Shown piece by piece: positions 10,792-22,315 of a stretch of DNA of 64,000 bases (within the stretch, counting starts at the first letter, position 1; the number at the start of each line of letters is the position of its first letter). The notes beneath the pieces are model-generated. The model worked only from the letters and a program-made list of their open reading frames with translations, had not been told where the DNA came from and did not search any database. The position numbers and the translations under genes were made by a program. Source of the stretch: Stomoxys calcitrans. Lineage: Eukaryota > Arthropoda > Insecta > Diptera > Muscidae. The stretch is from assembly GCF_963082655.1 (NCBI RefSeq), contig NC_081553.1, positions 152,812,941-152,876,940 on the forward strand. Direction: 5' to 3'.

Positions 10792-12472
10792 TCTATATAT
10801 ATAAAAGAGTTGCGTGACTAACTGATTGCTGACTGATTATCGCCTAGCTCAAACGGATAAAGCTATAATTATGAAATTTTGCACGAACGTTAGTCTTGGG
10901 TCATAGGCACGGGATAAGGCTGGATTTGGGGATGTTCGTACGTTTAGGTACTAAAAGGTACAAAATGGAACATGTTTGCCCAGAGCGAACGGAAAGGGCT
11001 AGAATTATGTTATTGGGTTTAAATTAAAGAGCGTCTCGAAAACATAAGGTTTGGTTAAAAAAATTTTGGAAAATCGTCCCGGAAGTTGGAGAACTTTTTT
11101 GGAACTTATGTACTCTAGGGCAAACTTAATTGGGTGAGTATAAGCGTTTTCGGAAACTTGTACATTAAGGTACTAAAAAAGACCAAAAAGATACGAAATG
11201 AGTGAACTTTGTACAAGGCTGATGGAGAGGTGGAATTTTGAAATTTGACTTAAAAGACAAAAGGATGAGAGTGAACACAAAAACTGAACTATTCAAAATA
11301 CGTAAATTTTGATACCAAAAAGTGCAAAATAGTACGAAATAGCTTATCTTCGCCTACAGCCAACAAGGACTGCTATAAAAAAAAAACAATTTGACTAACA
11401 TTGTTGCAGTCTTGAAAAAATACGACATGTGGAAGAAAACGTAATAATTGTGGTGTAACTGGCATCTGGAAGAATATATTGGGCAACTAGAAGATATTTT
11501 TTATTCGTATATTTGAGTATTAAAACAAATTAATTGTACATTCTTCACGAATTGAGCTAAATCACTCAAGATTAGAAACGGATACACCTTGACAGTAAAT
11601 ATTGGATGGCAAGAAGAATCGTTTTTAATTCGTGTATTTAGTTACTAAAACATAAAAAATGATACGTTCTTTGCAGAAAGCAACACAATACCGGATGGTA
11701 TAGATGAAACATAAAAAGTGCCATTTTGTATGTTTTAGTACCTAAATGTACGATTTTGAAAACAAACTTCTGGTCGACCAAAATATATAATTAATGTGTC
11801 ATCCTAATTTAGAGAGCTCAAGATCACTCTGCAAAGAACGTATCATTTTGTATGTTTTAGTACTTAAATACACGAATTAAAAATGATTCTTCTAGCCGTC
11901 CAATATTTACTGTCAAGGTATATCCGTATCCTAATTTTGAGTGCTTTAGCTCAATTCGTGAAGAATGTACCATTTAATTTGTTTTAGTACCCTAATATAC
12001 GAATAAAAAATATCTTATAGTTGCTCAATATATTTTTCAAGGTACCAATTACACCACAAATTCTTCCACACGTCGTATTTTTTCAACACTGCGACAAAGT
12101 TAGTTAAATTGTTTTTTTGTAGCAGTCTCTATTGGCTTTAGGTTAAGATAAGCTATTTTGTACTATTTTGAACTTTTTGGTACCAAAATGTACGTATTTT
12201 GAATAGTTCATTTAGTTATCCATTTTATATTGCCTTTTTGCACATATATGCAAAATTGCAGAATTCTATCTCCATCTGTAAAGAAAGTAATTAGTACTTT
12301 CTTTACAGATGGATGGAGTTGTGAATAGATTATTTAGTCACTTATCAAATGATTGTTAGTTGCACCTGCATGCCAAATTTCAGACGATTAGCTCCATCTG
12401 TAAAGAAAGTATTAAGTGGTACCAAAATGTAGAAATAGCGAATAGATAAGTTAGCCACCCATCATATATTTC
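10792..12472 (+). mobile_element. Hel-2 Helitron-like 5' part turned into a foldback
   Basis: Starts TCTATATATATAAAAGAGTT, then 'ctagctcaaacggataaagct' in the position seen in other Hel-2 copies (46175, 43795). From about 11280 the sequence folds on itself. The stretch 11280-11690 is matched by the reverse complement of 11830-12215: GAACTATTCAAAATACGTAA against TACGTATTTTGAATAGTTC, and TGATACGTTCTTTGCAG at 11659 against its complement at 11831. Monomers of the family carry GTACCATTTTGTACG and TTTAGTACCTAAATGTACG. No coding capacity. No CTRR end follows, so this copy is rearranged. Confidence 0.6.
12271..12313. repeat. Perfect 19-bp inverted repeat
   Basis: TCCATCTGTAAAGAAAGTA at 12271-12289 and its exact reverse complement at 12295-12313, with a 5-base spacer. 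It is part of Hel-2-type monomers and repeats in the right arm near 29835-29880. Confidence 0.85.
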
Positions 12473-12523
12473 TTTGTTGTTGTTGTAGCAGTGCGCTGTA
12501 CACTGAGGCGGCAGCTCGTGCCG

Positions 12524-12564
12524 ATGAATGACTTCGTCAGGTCAATCCTGACGAAGTCATTCAT
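12524..12564. repeat. Perfect 18-bp hairpin at inner edge of the left arm
   Basis: ATGAATGACTTCGTCAGG (12524-12541), loop TCAAT, then the exact reverse complement (12547-12564). It follows a GTTGTTGTTGTAGCAGTG stretch and lies immediately before the (TA)n tract. The right arm has the corresponding sequence in changed form (CCGATGAAGTCATTCATCGG, itself a smaller hairpin). Confidence 0.9.
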
Positions 12565-12565
12565 G

Positions 12566-13224
<659 letters not shown>

Positions 13225-13961
13225 TACCTTTCAACCTTTCTCTACCGAAAAAGTCTTTTATGGATAATTTAAAACGCAAGATGGCGTTGCACACTGGGCC
13301 AAGCGGCAAAAAGAAAAATGGAAATAAATCAGCAACTCTTTATTTGTTGATCTGAGCGGTAAAAAATGTTCTAGACATTTGTAGAAGAGTACATAGGCTT
13401 TCAGGAAAATGGAAAATGTAGGTCAATATATTTAAAACAGGGTGAGATTCAGGGTGTCAAAATTAACCACTTTCCACTTCTCCAACCTTTTAAGATTTAT
13501 AACTTTTAATCTACTGTACCGATATTCATGGTTTAGGACTCTGGAGAAAGAGCTTGACGAGGTCTAAAAAAGCATGCATAATGTCCTATGCCATCGTTTA
13601 CCGTTGAGGAGATATGAGCAATTTAGTTTTAAAATGTTAAAACTTTGCATTGGTTTCTTCAGTGTTGTTTCTTTATAACTTCGTCAATTTCTTAGCTATA
13701 TACTGAAAGTTTCCATAATCATTTAGCGGTTTAAATATGGCATCGTTTTCAACATGAAAAACATTTTGTTCTTCTAAAACTAGCAAAATTTTCCATAAAA
13801 GATACTCCTATTTACTTGAAGTTTTCGTAAACTTTGGTTATCAAATCATTAACATTTTTCTTTTCCATTTTCATAAAGCGGAGCCAATAAGAAAAGTTTT
13901 AAATGCTAATTTGACTCTTTTCAAAATCAAACCACCCCTTTATCTTAAAGGCAATATGGCC
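13225..13961. repeat. Third, diverged copy of the arm core
   Basis: Same order and orientation as 33180-33800 of the right arm. Shared phrases: TTATGGATAATTTAAAAC, CAAGATGGCGTTGCACA, CAGGGTGAGATTCAGGGTGTC, TATATACTG-AAGTTTC and CATTTTCATAAAGCGGAG. Much more diverged than the two main arms, so it is an older copy of a dispersed repeat. Confidence 0.7.
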
Positions 13962-14791
13962 ATTTTTTATACCTTACACCACTACTATGGTATAGGGTAT
14001 TATAACTTAGTGAATTTGTTTGTAACACCCAGAAGGAATAGAGATAGACCCATTGATAAGCATACTGATCACCCCGAGTCACGTTCTGATTTGATTTAGC
14101 TATGTCCGTCTGTCCATCCATGGATGTTAATTTATTAAAATCGGTTTAGATTTCAGATTTTTTTTAGCTCCCATGTATGTTCGTCCGATTTGGAATGATG
14201 TTGCAATAATGTGGTCATTTGCTATACGATTTTCAAAATGTTGGCAAGTAGTTTTTCCTTATAACTCCTGATAATGTTGTTGTGTTTTAAATAAATCGGT
14301 TCAGATTTATATATAGTTAACATATATATGTATCACCCGATTTTTACTTTTAAGGCCATGGTCAGCGTATTTCTTGACAGATTTTTTCAAAATTTGGCAC
14401 AATGCATACTTTTATGACTGTTTTTTTACTATGTGTGACGATTTTGTTCGATTTAGATTTAGGCATAGCTCCCATATAATGTTTTGACTTATACTGCAAT
14501 AATTCGATTATTTGTGTTAATTGCAACTCTTCGGCTCACTAGTAAATATAATAACAATCGGTTCAGATTTAGATATATGTGCCATTTATATATATCTCCT
14601 CATTTTCAGTTATTGGGCCGTTGCAAGCGCATTTATGAACCGATTTCCAAACAAAAGTTTGGTCGAAATTCGTCACTTCAATTGTAAGCAAATTTAAATT
14701 TCGAAGACTTCGCCTATATTGCATACCCCATGTGGTGTATGGTATCAAAAGGTCGTTTTTGGACGACTTTAGACCGTCCTTACTTGTTTTT
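13962..14791 (+). mobile_element. DINE-like element, second subtype
   Basis: Opens TTTTTTATACCTTACACCAC and closes CATGTGGTGTATGGTATCAA, then ...CGTCCTTACTTGTTTTT. These are again sub-terminal inverted repeats with a T-rich tail. The leader contains GTCCGTCTGTCCATCC, as in INE-1 relatives. The interior has diverged 'cggttcagatttagatat' blocks. It has no open frame of note and abuts the mariner at 14818. Confidence 0.65.
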
Positions 14792-14817
14792 ACTACATTT
14801 CAAAAGTTTCCCTAAAG

Positions 14818-15717
14818 TTTCACGGTGATTTTTTTATTTTAGCTTGAATGTTAATATGTTTCCAACAATTTAAGAAATGTCTCGCCATAACTCAGCCATA
14901 AATGATCGATAGTACGATGCATATAATTTATTGTTTGAAGATTATTTCATTTCATGACCGCGCTTCAAATAGACCATCCGCTTAGTCCAATGTTGGCATA
15001 CTCTTTCCAACATTTCGATCGGTATCTCACTAATAAATGCTTCTATGTTGTCTTCCATTGCGTCAATTGAACCGGGCTTTTCTGTATAGACATGAGCTTT
15101 AACATAGCCCCACAAAAACTAGTCTAAAGGCGTAAAATAGCACGAAATAGGCGGTCAATTGACCGGTCCCGAACGTAAAATAAAATGTTCACCGAATCGC
15201 CTCTCAATAAGTCTATTGTTACCCGTGCTGTGTGGCATGTGGAACCGTCTTGTTGAAACCACATGTCATGCAAGTCAAGCTCATGCATTTCTGGTCAAAA
15301 AAGTTGGGTATCACCTCACAGTAGCGCTCACCTCATAGTTACGTTACGATGCGCTCCATCCTTGAAGAAGTACGGTCCAATGATGCCACCAGCCCATAAA
15401 CTTTTTCTGGATGCATTGGTAGCACTTGCAATGCTTTTGGATGACCTTCACTCCAAAATCGGCAATTCTGCTTATTTACGTACCCATTGAGCCAAAAATT
15501 ATCTTCGTCGCTCAATGGAAGAAGCGCACGATGAACCTTCTTAATAGAGCATGGATAATAAAATTCAATAATTTGCTAGCGTTGTTCGTTTGTAAGACGG
15601 TTCATGGTTAAATTATAGACCAAACTGAAGATGTTTGACAGTGAAACAAAACACGAAACGTGTGTGAGCTGTTTAAACCAGTGTTGCCAAAAAGATAATG
15701 CTAAAAAATCACCCTTT
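14818..15717 (-). mobile_element. Rosa-type mariner, internally deleted (minus strand)
   Basis: Terminal repeat AAAGGGTGATTTTTTAGC at 15717 reading leftwards; a decayed mate near 14818 (CGGTGATTTTTTTATTTT). Minus-strand text gives the start MNRLTNEQR-like region (15605-15550), then SDE-NFWLNG and the C-terminal half, with frameshifts. The N-terminal half between 'EFYY' and 'LSDEA' is missing, as in the other copies in this window. It is non-functional. The Tc1 element begins 200 bp further on. Confidence 0.75.
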
Positions 15718-15914
15718 ATATATATGTAAGGAACTTTAATTCTGCATCACTCCTTCTAGAAAACACAACAAGAATCATGAATATATCTCTATCCTATCAG
15801 ATTTTATGTAACTGGCGATTTTTGAAAAACGTAAAATTTTCCAATTTTTTTTTGTTGCCGTCATCATTACACATAAAAACCGACCGCATTATTTACCTTA
15901 TTTTAATGGATGTA

Positions 15915-16136
15915 CAGCGGTCAAAAAAAGTATTCATCATTAGCAAAATTGATAATAAATTCACTTATTTTGGGTAATTGAAGAAAATTTAAAGTAAACA
16001 AATAATGCAGTTTTATGCAATAGTTTATTTTTCGTAATATGTTTTAAAATAAATTCAAAAAATAAATTTAATTAGCGCAAAAAATGCAATTTTATATAAT
16101 AACACCAAAAACAGAACAAAAAAAGTATTCATCATT
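15915..16136. repeat. Left IR/DR of the Tc1 element
   Basis: Contains the outer direct repeat (15921-15941) and inner direct repeat (16117-16136), both reading AAAAAAGTATTCATCATT. These are the likely transposase-binding sites, by analogy with other IR/DR Tc1 elements. A shared AATAATGCAGT block lies between them and also in the right end. Confidence 0.85.
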
Positions 16137-16264
16137 GATGTGCTATCATCAAAGTCAAATTCAAATATTATTTGGGAATCCCCCTTTTCTGTTTTATTTA
16201 GTAAAGGAGGCTTTGCCCTTGACAGCAAATATTTAATTTCATTGAAAATATAGTTTTTGTCAAA

Positions 16265-17293
16265 ATGGGTCGTAAGCAAAACGAGGTTTCTGATGAGGTA
16301 AAAGTTTTGATAATAAAACACCACAGGAATGGTTTAACTCAACAAACTATCAGTGAAATATTAAAAAGACCACGATATACTATACAATCCATCATCAGAA
16401 AGTGGACAGAAACGAAAACTGTTGACAATAAACCAAGATCTGGTCGACCAAAAGCACTTTCAGTTGGAGATGTGCGTTGGCTAGTGCGGCAAGTTCAGAA
16501 AACTCCGAAGACAAATGCGACCATTCTTCGTAAAAACACTATGGAATATTTAGGGAAGGAAGTTACTACACAAACAATTCGAAATACACTCAAAAGGCAT
16601 AGTTACAGAGGAAGAACTGCACGTAAGAAGCCCTTTATAAATAAAATAAACCGAGTGAAAAGGCTAAACTTCGCAAAAATGTATGTAAAACAGCCCGAAT
16701 CATTTTGGAAAACAGTCATTTTTGCAGACGAGAGCAAGTTTAATCTTTTTGGGTGCGATGGAAAGGTCATAGTGTACAGAAAACCAAATACAGAGCTTGA
16801 AGAACGAAACACAGTTGCTACTGTAAAACATGGTGGAGGTGGTTTAATGGTTTGGGGGTGTATGGCGGCTTCAGGAGCGGGAAATCTTGAAATTATTAAT
16901 GGAGTAATGGATCATAAGTATTACATTGACATTTTAAAGAGGAATTTAAAAGATAGTGTTGTAAAACTTGGGCTTGGTAATAACTTTCAATATTATCAAG
17001 ATAATGACCCCAAACATTCTGCTTTAAATACCAAGATGTGGATGCTGTATAACTGCCCCAAAGTCATTAAAACTCCTCCTCAAAGTCCCGACTTGAACCC
17101 AATTGAACATCTTTGGGAACATCTCGAACGCAAATTGAGAACGCGCAATTTTTCGAGCAAGAGTCAAATGCAACAGGTGATAATGGAGGAATGGACTAAT
17201 ATAGACCAAAATATAACCGCTAAATTAGTCCAATCGATGTCAAACCGTTTAAAAGAAGTTATAAGACGCGGTGGTCGAATAACAAAGTATTAA
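16265..17293 (+). CDS. Tc1-family DD34E transposase, intact, 342 aa
   Basis: Cut-and-paste transposase acting in the nucleus on its own terminal repeats at TA sites. Residues 1-60 form a paired-type helix-turn-helix (GLTQQTISEIL), followed by the GRPR-like motif SGRPK (59-63) and a second HTH region (about 65-125). The RNase-H-fold catalytic triad is complete: D155 in VIFADESKFN, D246 in YYQDNDPKHS and E281 in PDLNPIEHLW. There are exactly 34 residues between the second D and the E, i.e. DD34E. The glycine-rich HGGGGLMVWG is at 189-198. Length is normal for the family. The chosen ATG has a good context (CAAAATGG) and precedes the HTH. There is no frameshift or stop, unlike every other transposon gene in the window. 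The stop is TAA at 17291-17293. Confidence 0.95.
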   Translation: MGRKQNEVSDEVKVLIIKHHRNGLTQQTISEILKRPRYTIQSIIRKWTETKTVDNKPRSGRPKALSVGDVRWLVRQVQKTPKTNATILRKNTMEYLGKEVTTQTIRNTLKRHSYRGRTARKKPFINKINRVKRLNFAKMYVKQPESFWKTVIFADESKFNLFGCDGKVIVYRKPNTELEERNTVATVKHGGGGLMVWGCMAASGAGNLEIINGVMDHKYYIDILKRNLKDSVVKLGLGNNFQYYQDNDPKHSALNTKMWMLYNCPKVIKTPPQSPDLNPIEHLWEHLERKLRTRNFSSKSQMQQVIMEEWTNIDQNITAKLVQSMSNRLKEVIRRGGRITKY

Positions 17294-17332
17294 TTTTTTT
17301 AAATTATGTTATTTATTTTTTTGTTTTTTTGC

Positions 17333-17556
17333 AATGATGAATACTTTTTTTGTTTAATTTTTTGTGTTCAGCTGTAAAATGGCCCTTTTTGTTCCAATAA
17401 ATACTATTTTTTTCTTTAAAAACAATGAAATTGTGTACATATATATCACACAAGCACTACTGCATTATTAGTTTAATATGTTTGTATTCCAATTGTCTTT
17501 TGTAGACTTATTAAAAAAAAAAAACATTGAATGATGAATACTTTTTATGACCGCTG
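17333..17556. repeat. Right IR/DR of the Tc1 element
   Basis: Inner repeat AATGATGAATACTTTTTTT at 17333-17351 and outer repeat AATGATGAATACTTTTTATG from 17530, ending GACCGCTG|TA. It is the inverted counterpart of the left end. The text between the repeats has diverged except for the ACTGCATTATT block. Confidence 0.85.
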
Positions 17557-17558
17557 TA

Positions 17559-18154
17559 TAAATCATTCCCAAGCTCCGAAACTTAACTAAACTCGGTGTT
17601 AAATTCTTTTTTTGGAGAGGTTGGACCGATCCGGACCATATTCGGCACAGTTGTAGATAGGTCTCGCCGTTCCAAATTTCATTGTTGGCCAAAAACTTTA
17701 ATATAGGTAGAGATACAGCGTGTCAAATTTTGTCTCTTTTGACCTCCCCAACATTGTGTAGCCTTTTGAATATAGCTACCATTAAGACCGGTATATAGAT
17801 TTTACATTTATATTATTTTGAATAGTATCTTTTTTACTACAGGAGACTTCGATGAAGGACTACTTATATCTTGATGTAGACCGATCTCCCGATTTAATGA
17901 CTTACATAAAAGCAGCACTGATTTCCCACACACAGTGAGTTGCGATACAATCTTCGATTTCCTTACTAAGTCAGACTGTATTTCACTATAGCGCCCAAAC
18001 AGACTAATGTGGAGCATTAAAGGTATTTTGTTCAAAAAGCCGCATTTATTGATAAATTTCGCTAAAATTTGACACAATAAGTTGCATTAAAATCTGCGCC
18101 AGATTTGGGTCTTGAGTTAAGATTTTTTATTCAACATATTCTGAAAATCAAAGG
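17559..18154. other. No gene recognised
   Basis: About 600 bp after the Tc1 element. It includes phrases like 'gaatatagctaccattaagaccggtatatag' (in two parts) that resemble DINE-type monomers, so an old DINE fragment is possible. Nothing else can be supported. Confidence 0.4.
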
Positions 18155-20150
18155 CAATTTTTGAATTTCAATTGAAATTTTTTGAGTTTCAAATGGAATA
18201 TCTGAATTTTAAAAGAAATTTTTTGTTTGTTTCTCTTTCGAGACGAGATAAATGATCGAAAATTGAAAGTGGAAAAGGAAAGCCAAAGATAGCAACACAC
18301 ACCAACCACTATGGGACGCGTTTCGTCTTGCATGCATAATTTTCCCAACGAATTATTCAGAATTTATGGAGTTTCTGAATTTCAATTGGTATTTTCAGAA
18401 AAACCCTTGAAAGTGGTGTAGTCTGAATTTCAATAGAAACATTTGAACTGAATTTCAAATGATATATTATGAATTCCAATGTAAATATTCCGAATTAAGA
18501 TATATGGAATATCTGAATTTCAGTTAAAATTTCTGAATTTCAAATGGAGTATATGAACGTCAAATGAAATATCTGAATATCAAATGGATTTTCTGAATTT
18601 CAAATAAAATATTCAATTCAAATGGTGTGTCCGGATTTCGAATTAAATATTCTGAATTTCAAGTGGAATATCTGAATATAAAACGGAATTTTTGACTTTC
18701 AAATACAATATCTAACTTTCAAATGACATTTCTGAATAATAAATGCAGTTTCTGAATTATATTTGGTTTCTTCGGACTTACACTTGAAAATTGTGTCAGA
18801 CCACACCATTTCGTTGCAATATTCTGAATTTCAACTCAAATATTCTAAATTTAAATATGATGAATTTCAAATGGAATATTAAATTTTAATCAGCATATTT
18901 CAAATTTCATGAAATAAGTGAATTTCTTTTGAAATATTCCGAATTTCATATGAAGTATATGAATTTCAAAACAAGTATTCTGAATTTCAAAAGGAATATC
19001 TGAATATCAAATGAATTTCAAAAAATTATCTGTATTTCAATGAAATTTCTGAATTATAAAAGGAATTTCTGAATTTCAATTAGTACTTGGAATATCTGAA
19101 TTATATTTAAAAGTGGTGTAGTCTGATTTTCAATTGAAATATTTCTAATTTTAATAGAAATATTCTGAATTTCAAATGGAATATCTAAATTGCATTTAAC
19201 ATATTCTGAAATTCAAATAAATTTTCTGAATTTCAAATAAAATATCTGAATTTCAAATACAATATCTGAATTTCGGATAAAATATATGAAATTCACATGG
19301 GGTGTCTTAATTGAAAATAAAATATTCTGCATTTCAAATGGAATATCTGAACACCACATGGAATTTCTAATTTTTAAATTGGTATTTTCTGAAATACTCT
19401 TAAAAGTGGTATAGTCAGAATTCCAATTGGAATTTTCTGAATTATAATTGAACTTCGAATGGAATATTTGATTTTCAATTGAAAAATTTTAATATTTCAA
19501 ATGGAATTTATGAAATGATCTTCAAATGAAGCATCTGAAGTTCAAATAAAATATCTGAATATCATACGGAATTTCTGAAATTCAAATTTACTACCTGAAT
19601 TTTAAATGAAATTCTTAATTTAAACGGAATTTATCAATTTCAATAGGTTTAATCTGAATTACATTTGAAAGTTACACCAGTCCTGATTGACCTGACCTGA
19701 GATATTCTGAATTTTAGATAATATATTCTGAATTTCAAATAAAATACCCACCTTTGAATTGAAATATTCTGAATTTCAAAAGAAGTATCTGAATTTCAAA
19801 TGAATTATTTTGAATTTCAAAAGGACTGTATGGATATCATACGGAATTTCTGAACTTCAAACGAACTTCTGAATTACAGTTTGAATTTCTCATTTTCAAT
19901 TGGTATTTTATGGAGTCTGACTTTCAATTGAAATATTCTGAATTCTAATTGAAATTTCAAATGGAATGTCTGAATTTTAATAAACACATTCTGAATTTCA
20001 AAAAACTATCGCAATCTTAATTGAAATTATTAAATATAAAATATAATATCTGGAATAGAATATCAAATGGAATATCTGAATATCAATTAATATATTTTGA
20101 AATTCAAAATATCTGAATTTCAATCGAAATATTTTGAAGTTCATACAATA
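18155..20150 (+). repeat. ~2-kb minisatellite array with higher-order spacing
   Basis: Dozens of degenerate ~21-bp units near TCTGAATTTCAAATGGAATA. A distinctive unit, ACTTGAAAGTGGTGTAGTCT or a close variant, recurs near 18405, 18777, 19107, 19385 and 19665. That gives a higher-order period of about 280-370 bp. A non-repeat island at about 18225-18365 interrupts it. The array is cut by a mariner at 20151 and resumes at 22317. Confidence 0.85.
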
Positions 20151-22314
20151 AATGGTGATTTTTTAGCTATTATCTTTTCGACAACACTGCTTTTCACTGC
20201 TCACGCACGTTTCGTGTTTTGTTTCACTGTCAAACATCTTCAGATTGGTCTACAATTTAACCATGAATCGTCTTGTAAACAAACAACGCTTGCAAATTAA
20301 TTAATTTTATTATCAAACAAGTAAAAGCGTGCTAAGTTCGGCCGGGCCGAATCTTATATACCCTCCACCATGGATCGCATTTGTCGAGTTCTTTTCCCGG
20401 CATCTCTTCTTAGGCAAAAAAGGATATAAGAAAAGAATTGCTCTGCTATTAAAACGATATCAAGATATGGTCCGGTTCGGATCACAATTATATTATATGT
20501 TGGAGACCTGTGTAAAATTTCAGCCAATTCGTATAAGAATTGCGCCCATTGGGGCTCACGAAGTAAAATAGAGAGAACGATTTATATGGGATCTGTATCG
20601 GGCTATAGACCAATTCAGACCATAATAAACACGATGGTCATGAGAGGATCCGTCGTACAAAATTTCAGGCATATCGGATAGTAATTGCGACCTCTACGGG
20701 TCAAGAAGTCAAGATCCCAGATCGGTTTATATGGCAGCTATATCAGGTTATGAACCGATTTGAACCTAATTTGACACAGTTGTTGAAAGTAAAAATAAAA
20801 TACGTCATGCAAAATTTCAGCCAAATCGGATAGGAATTGCGCCCTCTAGAAGCTCAAGTAGTCAAATCCCCAGATCTGTTTATATGACAGCTATATCAGG
20901 TTATCGACCGATTTCAACCATACTTGGCACAGTTGTTGAATATCATAACGAAATACCTCGTGCAAAAATTCATTCAAATCGGATAAGAATTGTGCCCTCT
21001 AGAGGCTCAAGAAGTCAAGACCCAAGATCGGTTTATATGGCAGCTATATCCGGTTATGGACCGATTTGAACCATACTTGGCACAGTTGTTGGACATCATA
21101 ACAAAACACGTCGTGCGAAATTCCATTCCATTCGGATAAGAATTGCGCACTTTAGAGGCTCAAGAAATCAAGACCCAAGATCAATTTGTATGGCAGCTAT
21201 ATCAGGTTATGAACCGATTTGAACCATACTTGGCACAGTTGTTGGATATAATAACAAAACACGTCGTGCAAAATTTCATTTCAATCGGATAAGAATTGCG
21301 CACTCTAGAGGCTCAAGAAGTCAAGACCCAAGATCGGTTATATATCAAAATATGGACCGATATGGCCCATTTACAATACCAACCGACCTACACTAATAAG
21401 AAGTATTTGTGCAAAATTTCAAGCGGCTAGCTTTACTCCTTCGGAAGTTAGCGTGCTTTCAAAAGACAGACGGACGGACGGACAGACGGACGGACATGGC
21501 TAGATCGACATAAAATGTCACGACGATCAAGAATATATATACTTTATGGGGTCTCAGACGAATATTTCGAGTAGTTACAAACAGAATGACGAAATTAGTA
21601 TACCCCCCATCTTATGGTGGATGGTATAAAAAAAGTTATCTGTTAAAAAAGTTCATAAGCAGAATTGTCGATTTTGGAGTGAAGATCACCCAGAAGCATT
21701 GCAAGAGCTACCGATGCATCCAGAAAAAGTCACAATTTGGTGCGGTTTATGGGCTGGTGGCATCATTGGATCGTACTTCTTCAAAGATGATGCGAATCGC
21801 AACGTACATGTAAATAATGAGCGCTACCGTGAGACGATATCTAAAATTTTTTGCCCAAAAAACAAGATCTTGACTTGCATGACATATGGTTTCAACAAGA
21901 CGGTGCCACATGCCAAACAGCACGCGTAACAATGGACTTATTGAAAGGCAAGTTAGGTAAGGATTTTATTTCACGTTCGGGACCGGTCAATTGGCCGCCT
22001 ATATCGTGCGATTTAACGCCTCTAGACTTTTTTTGTGTGGCCATGTTGAAGCTCATGTCTATACAGACAGGCCCGCTTCAATTTACGTATTTTAAGACAA
22101 CATTAAATTATTTATTCGTGAGATACCGGCCGAAATGTTGGAAAGAGTATGCCAAAAATAGACTAAGCGGATGAACCATTTGAGGCGCAGCCACGGTCAA
22201 GGTTTGCATGAAATAAATTATATGGACCGTTCTATCGACCCAAGTAAAGATTTAATGCATTTTTCTGAACTTTATTTAAAAAAACTTTCCCATATCTTTT
22301 AAAACATAGCCCCT
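20151..22314 (+). mobile_element. Rosa-type mariner split by a nested DINE element
   Basis: Left end AATGGTGATTTTTTAGCTAT next to TA (20149-20150). The right end (...ACATAGCCCCT) is followed by TA (22315-22316). The transposase starts MNRLVNKQRLQI (20261). It is broken by the DINE at 20318-21635 and resumes at 21640 with frameshifted pieces. The C-terminal part 21851-22171 keeps QQDGATCQTARVTMDLL and SCDLTPLDFF. There are 41 residues between the second and third catalytic D, i.e. the DD41D signature of rosa mariners. It is inserted into the minisatellite array. Dead copy. Confidence 0.85.
20318..21635 (-). mobile_element. DINE-1-like element, copy 2 (minus), inside mariner
   Basis: Reads in reverse: CAAGTAAAAGCGTGCTAAG, hairpin TTCGGCCGGGCCGAA, then TATATACCCTCCACCATGG; it closes with the 5' leader (CATGGCTAGATCGACATAAA, 'aagaatatatatactttatgggg') and CTTATGGTGGATGGTATAAA. 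Monomer anchors ATGGCAGCTATATC lie at 20731, 20884, 21037 and 21190, i.e. exactly 153 bp apart three times. No coding function; short open stretches simply follow the 51-codon period. Confidence 0.85.
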
Positions 22315-22315
22315 T

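Larger units (their letters stand above)
5400..12564 (+). repeat. Left arm of large inverted duplication
   Basis: This stretch is present again as its reverse complement at 29605-37235. Paired landmarks (left + right coordinate) sum to about 42,610-42,630 from 5960 to 10400. This holds for the MITE, the open frames at 7287-7496 with 35133-35342, and 8908-9150 with 33480-33722, whose translations are the same. The sum drops to 42,151 at 12511 because the right arm keeps ~460 bp that this arm lacks near 11685. By eye the arms differ by roughly 1%. The outer limit is inside Hel-1; the inner limit is the hairpin next to the (TA)n tract. Confidence 0.9.
15915..17556 (+). mobile_element. Complete Tc1-like transposon with IR/DR ends
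   Basis: 1,642 bp bounded by TA target duplications (15913-15914 and 17557-17558). Outer ends are CAGCGGTCAAAAAAAGTATT on the left and the reverse complement of CAGCGGTCATAAAAAGTATT on the right. A direct repeat, AAAAAAGTATTCATCATT, occurs twice in each end: outer at about 15924, inner at about 16119; on the right, inner at 17333 and outer at 17530. The spacing is about 195 bp. This is the IR/DR layout of Tc1 elements such as Sleeping Beauty, Paris and Minos. It encloses one intact transposase gene and appears young and possibly active. Confidence 0.93.

Noticed and set aside
15263..15490. Plus-strand open frames at 15263-15611
   Set aside because: They are the antisense of the mariner transposase remnant.
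18155..20150. Could the short regular repeats be a CRISPR array?
   Set aside because: Units are contiguous, degenerate and without spacers, and the genome is eukaryotic.
20884..21069. Short repeated peptides (MAAISGY-type) in DINE copies, also 27746-28000 and 3895-4080
   Set aside because: The 153-bp monomer is a multiple of three, so frames repeat, but the consensus carries a TGA stop (PI-stop) and no start context. Treated as a by-product.
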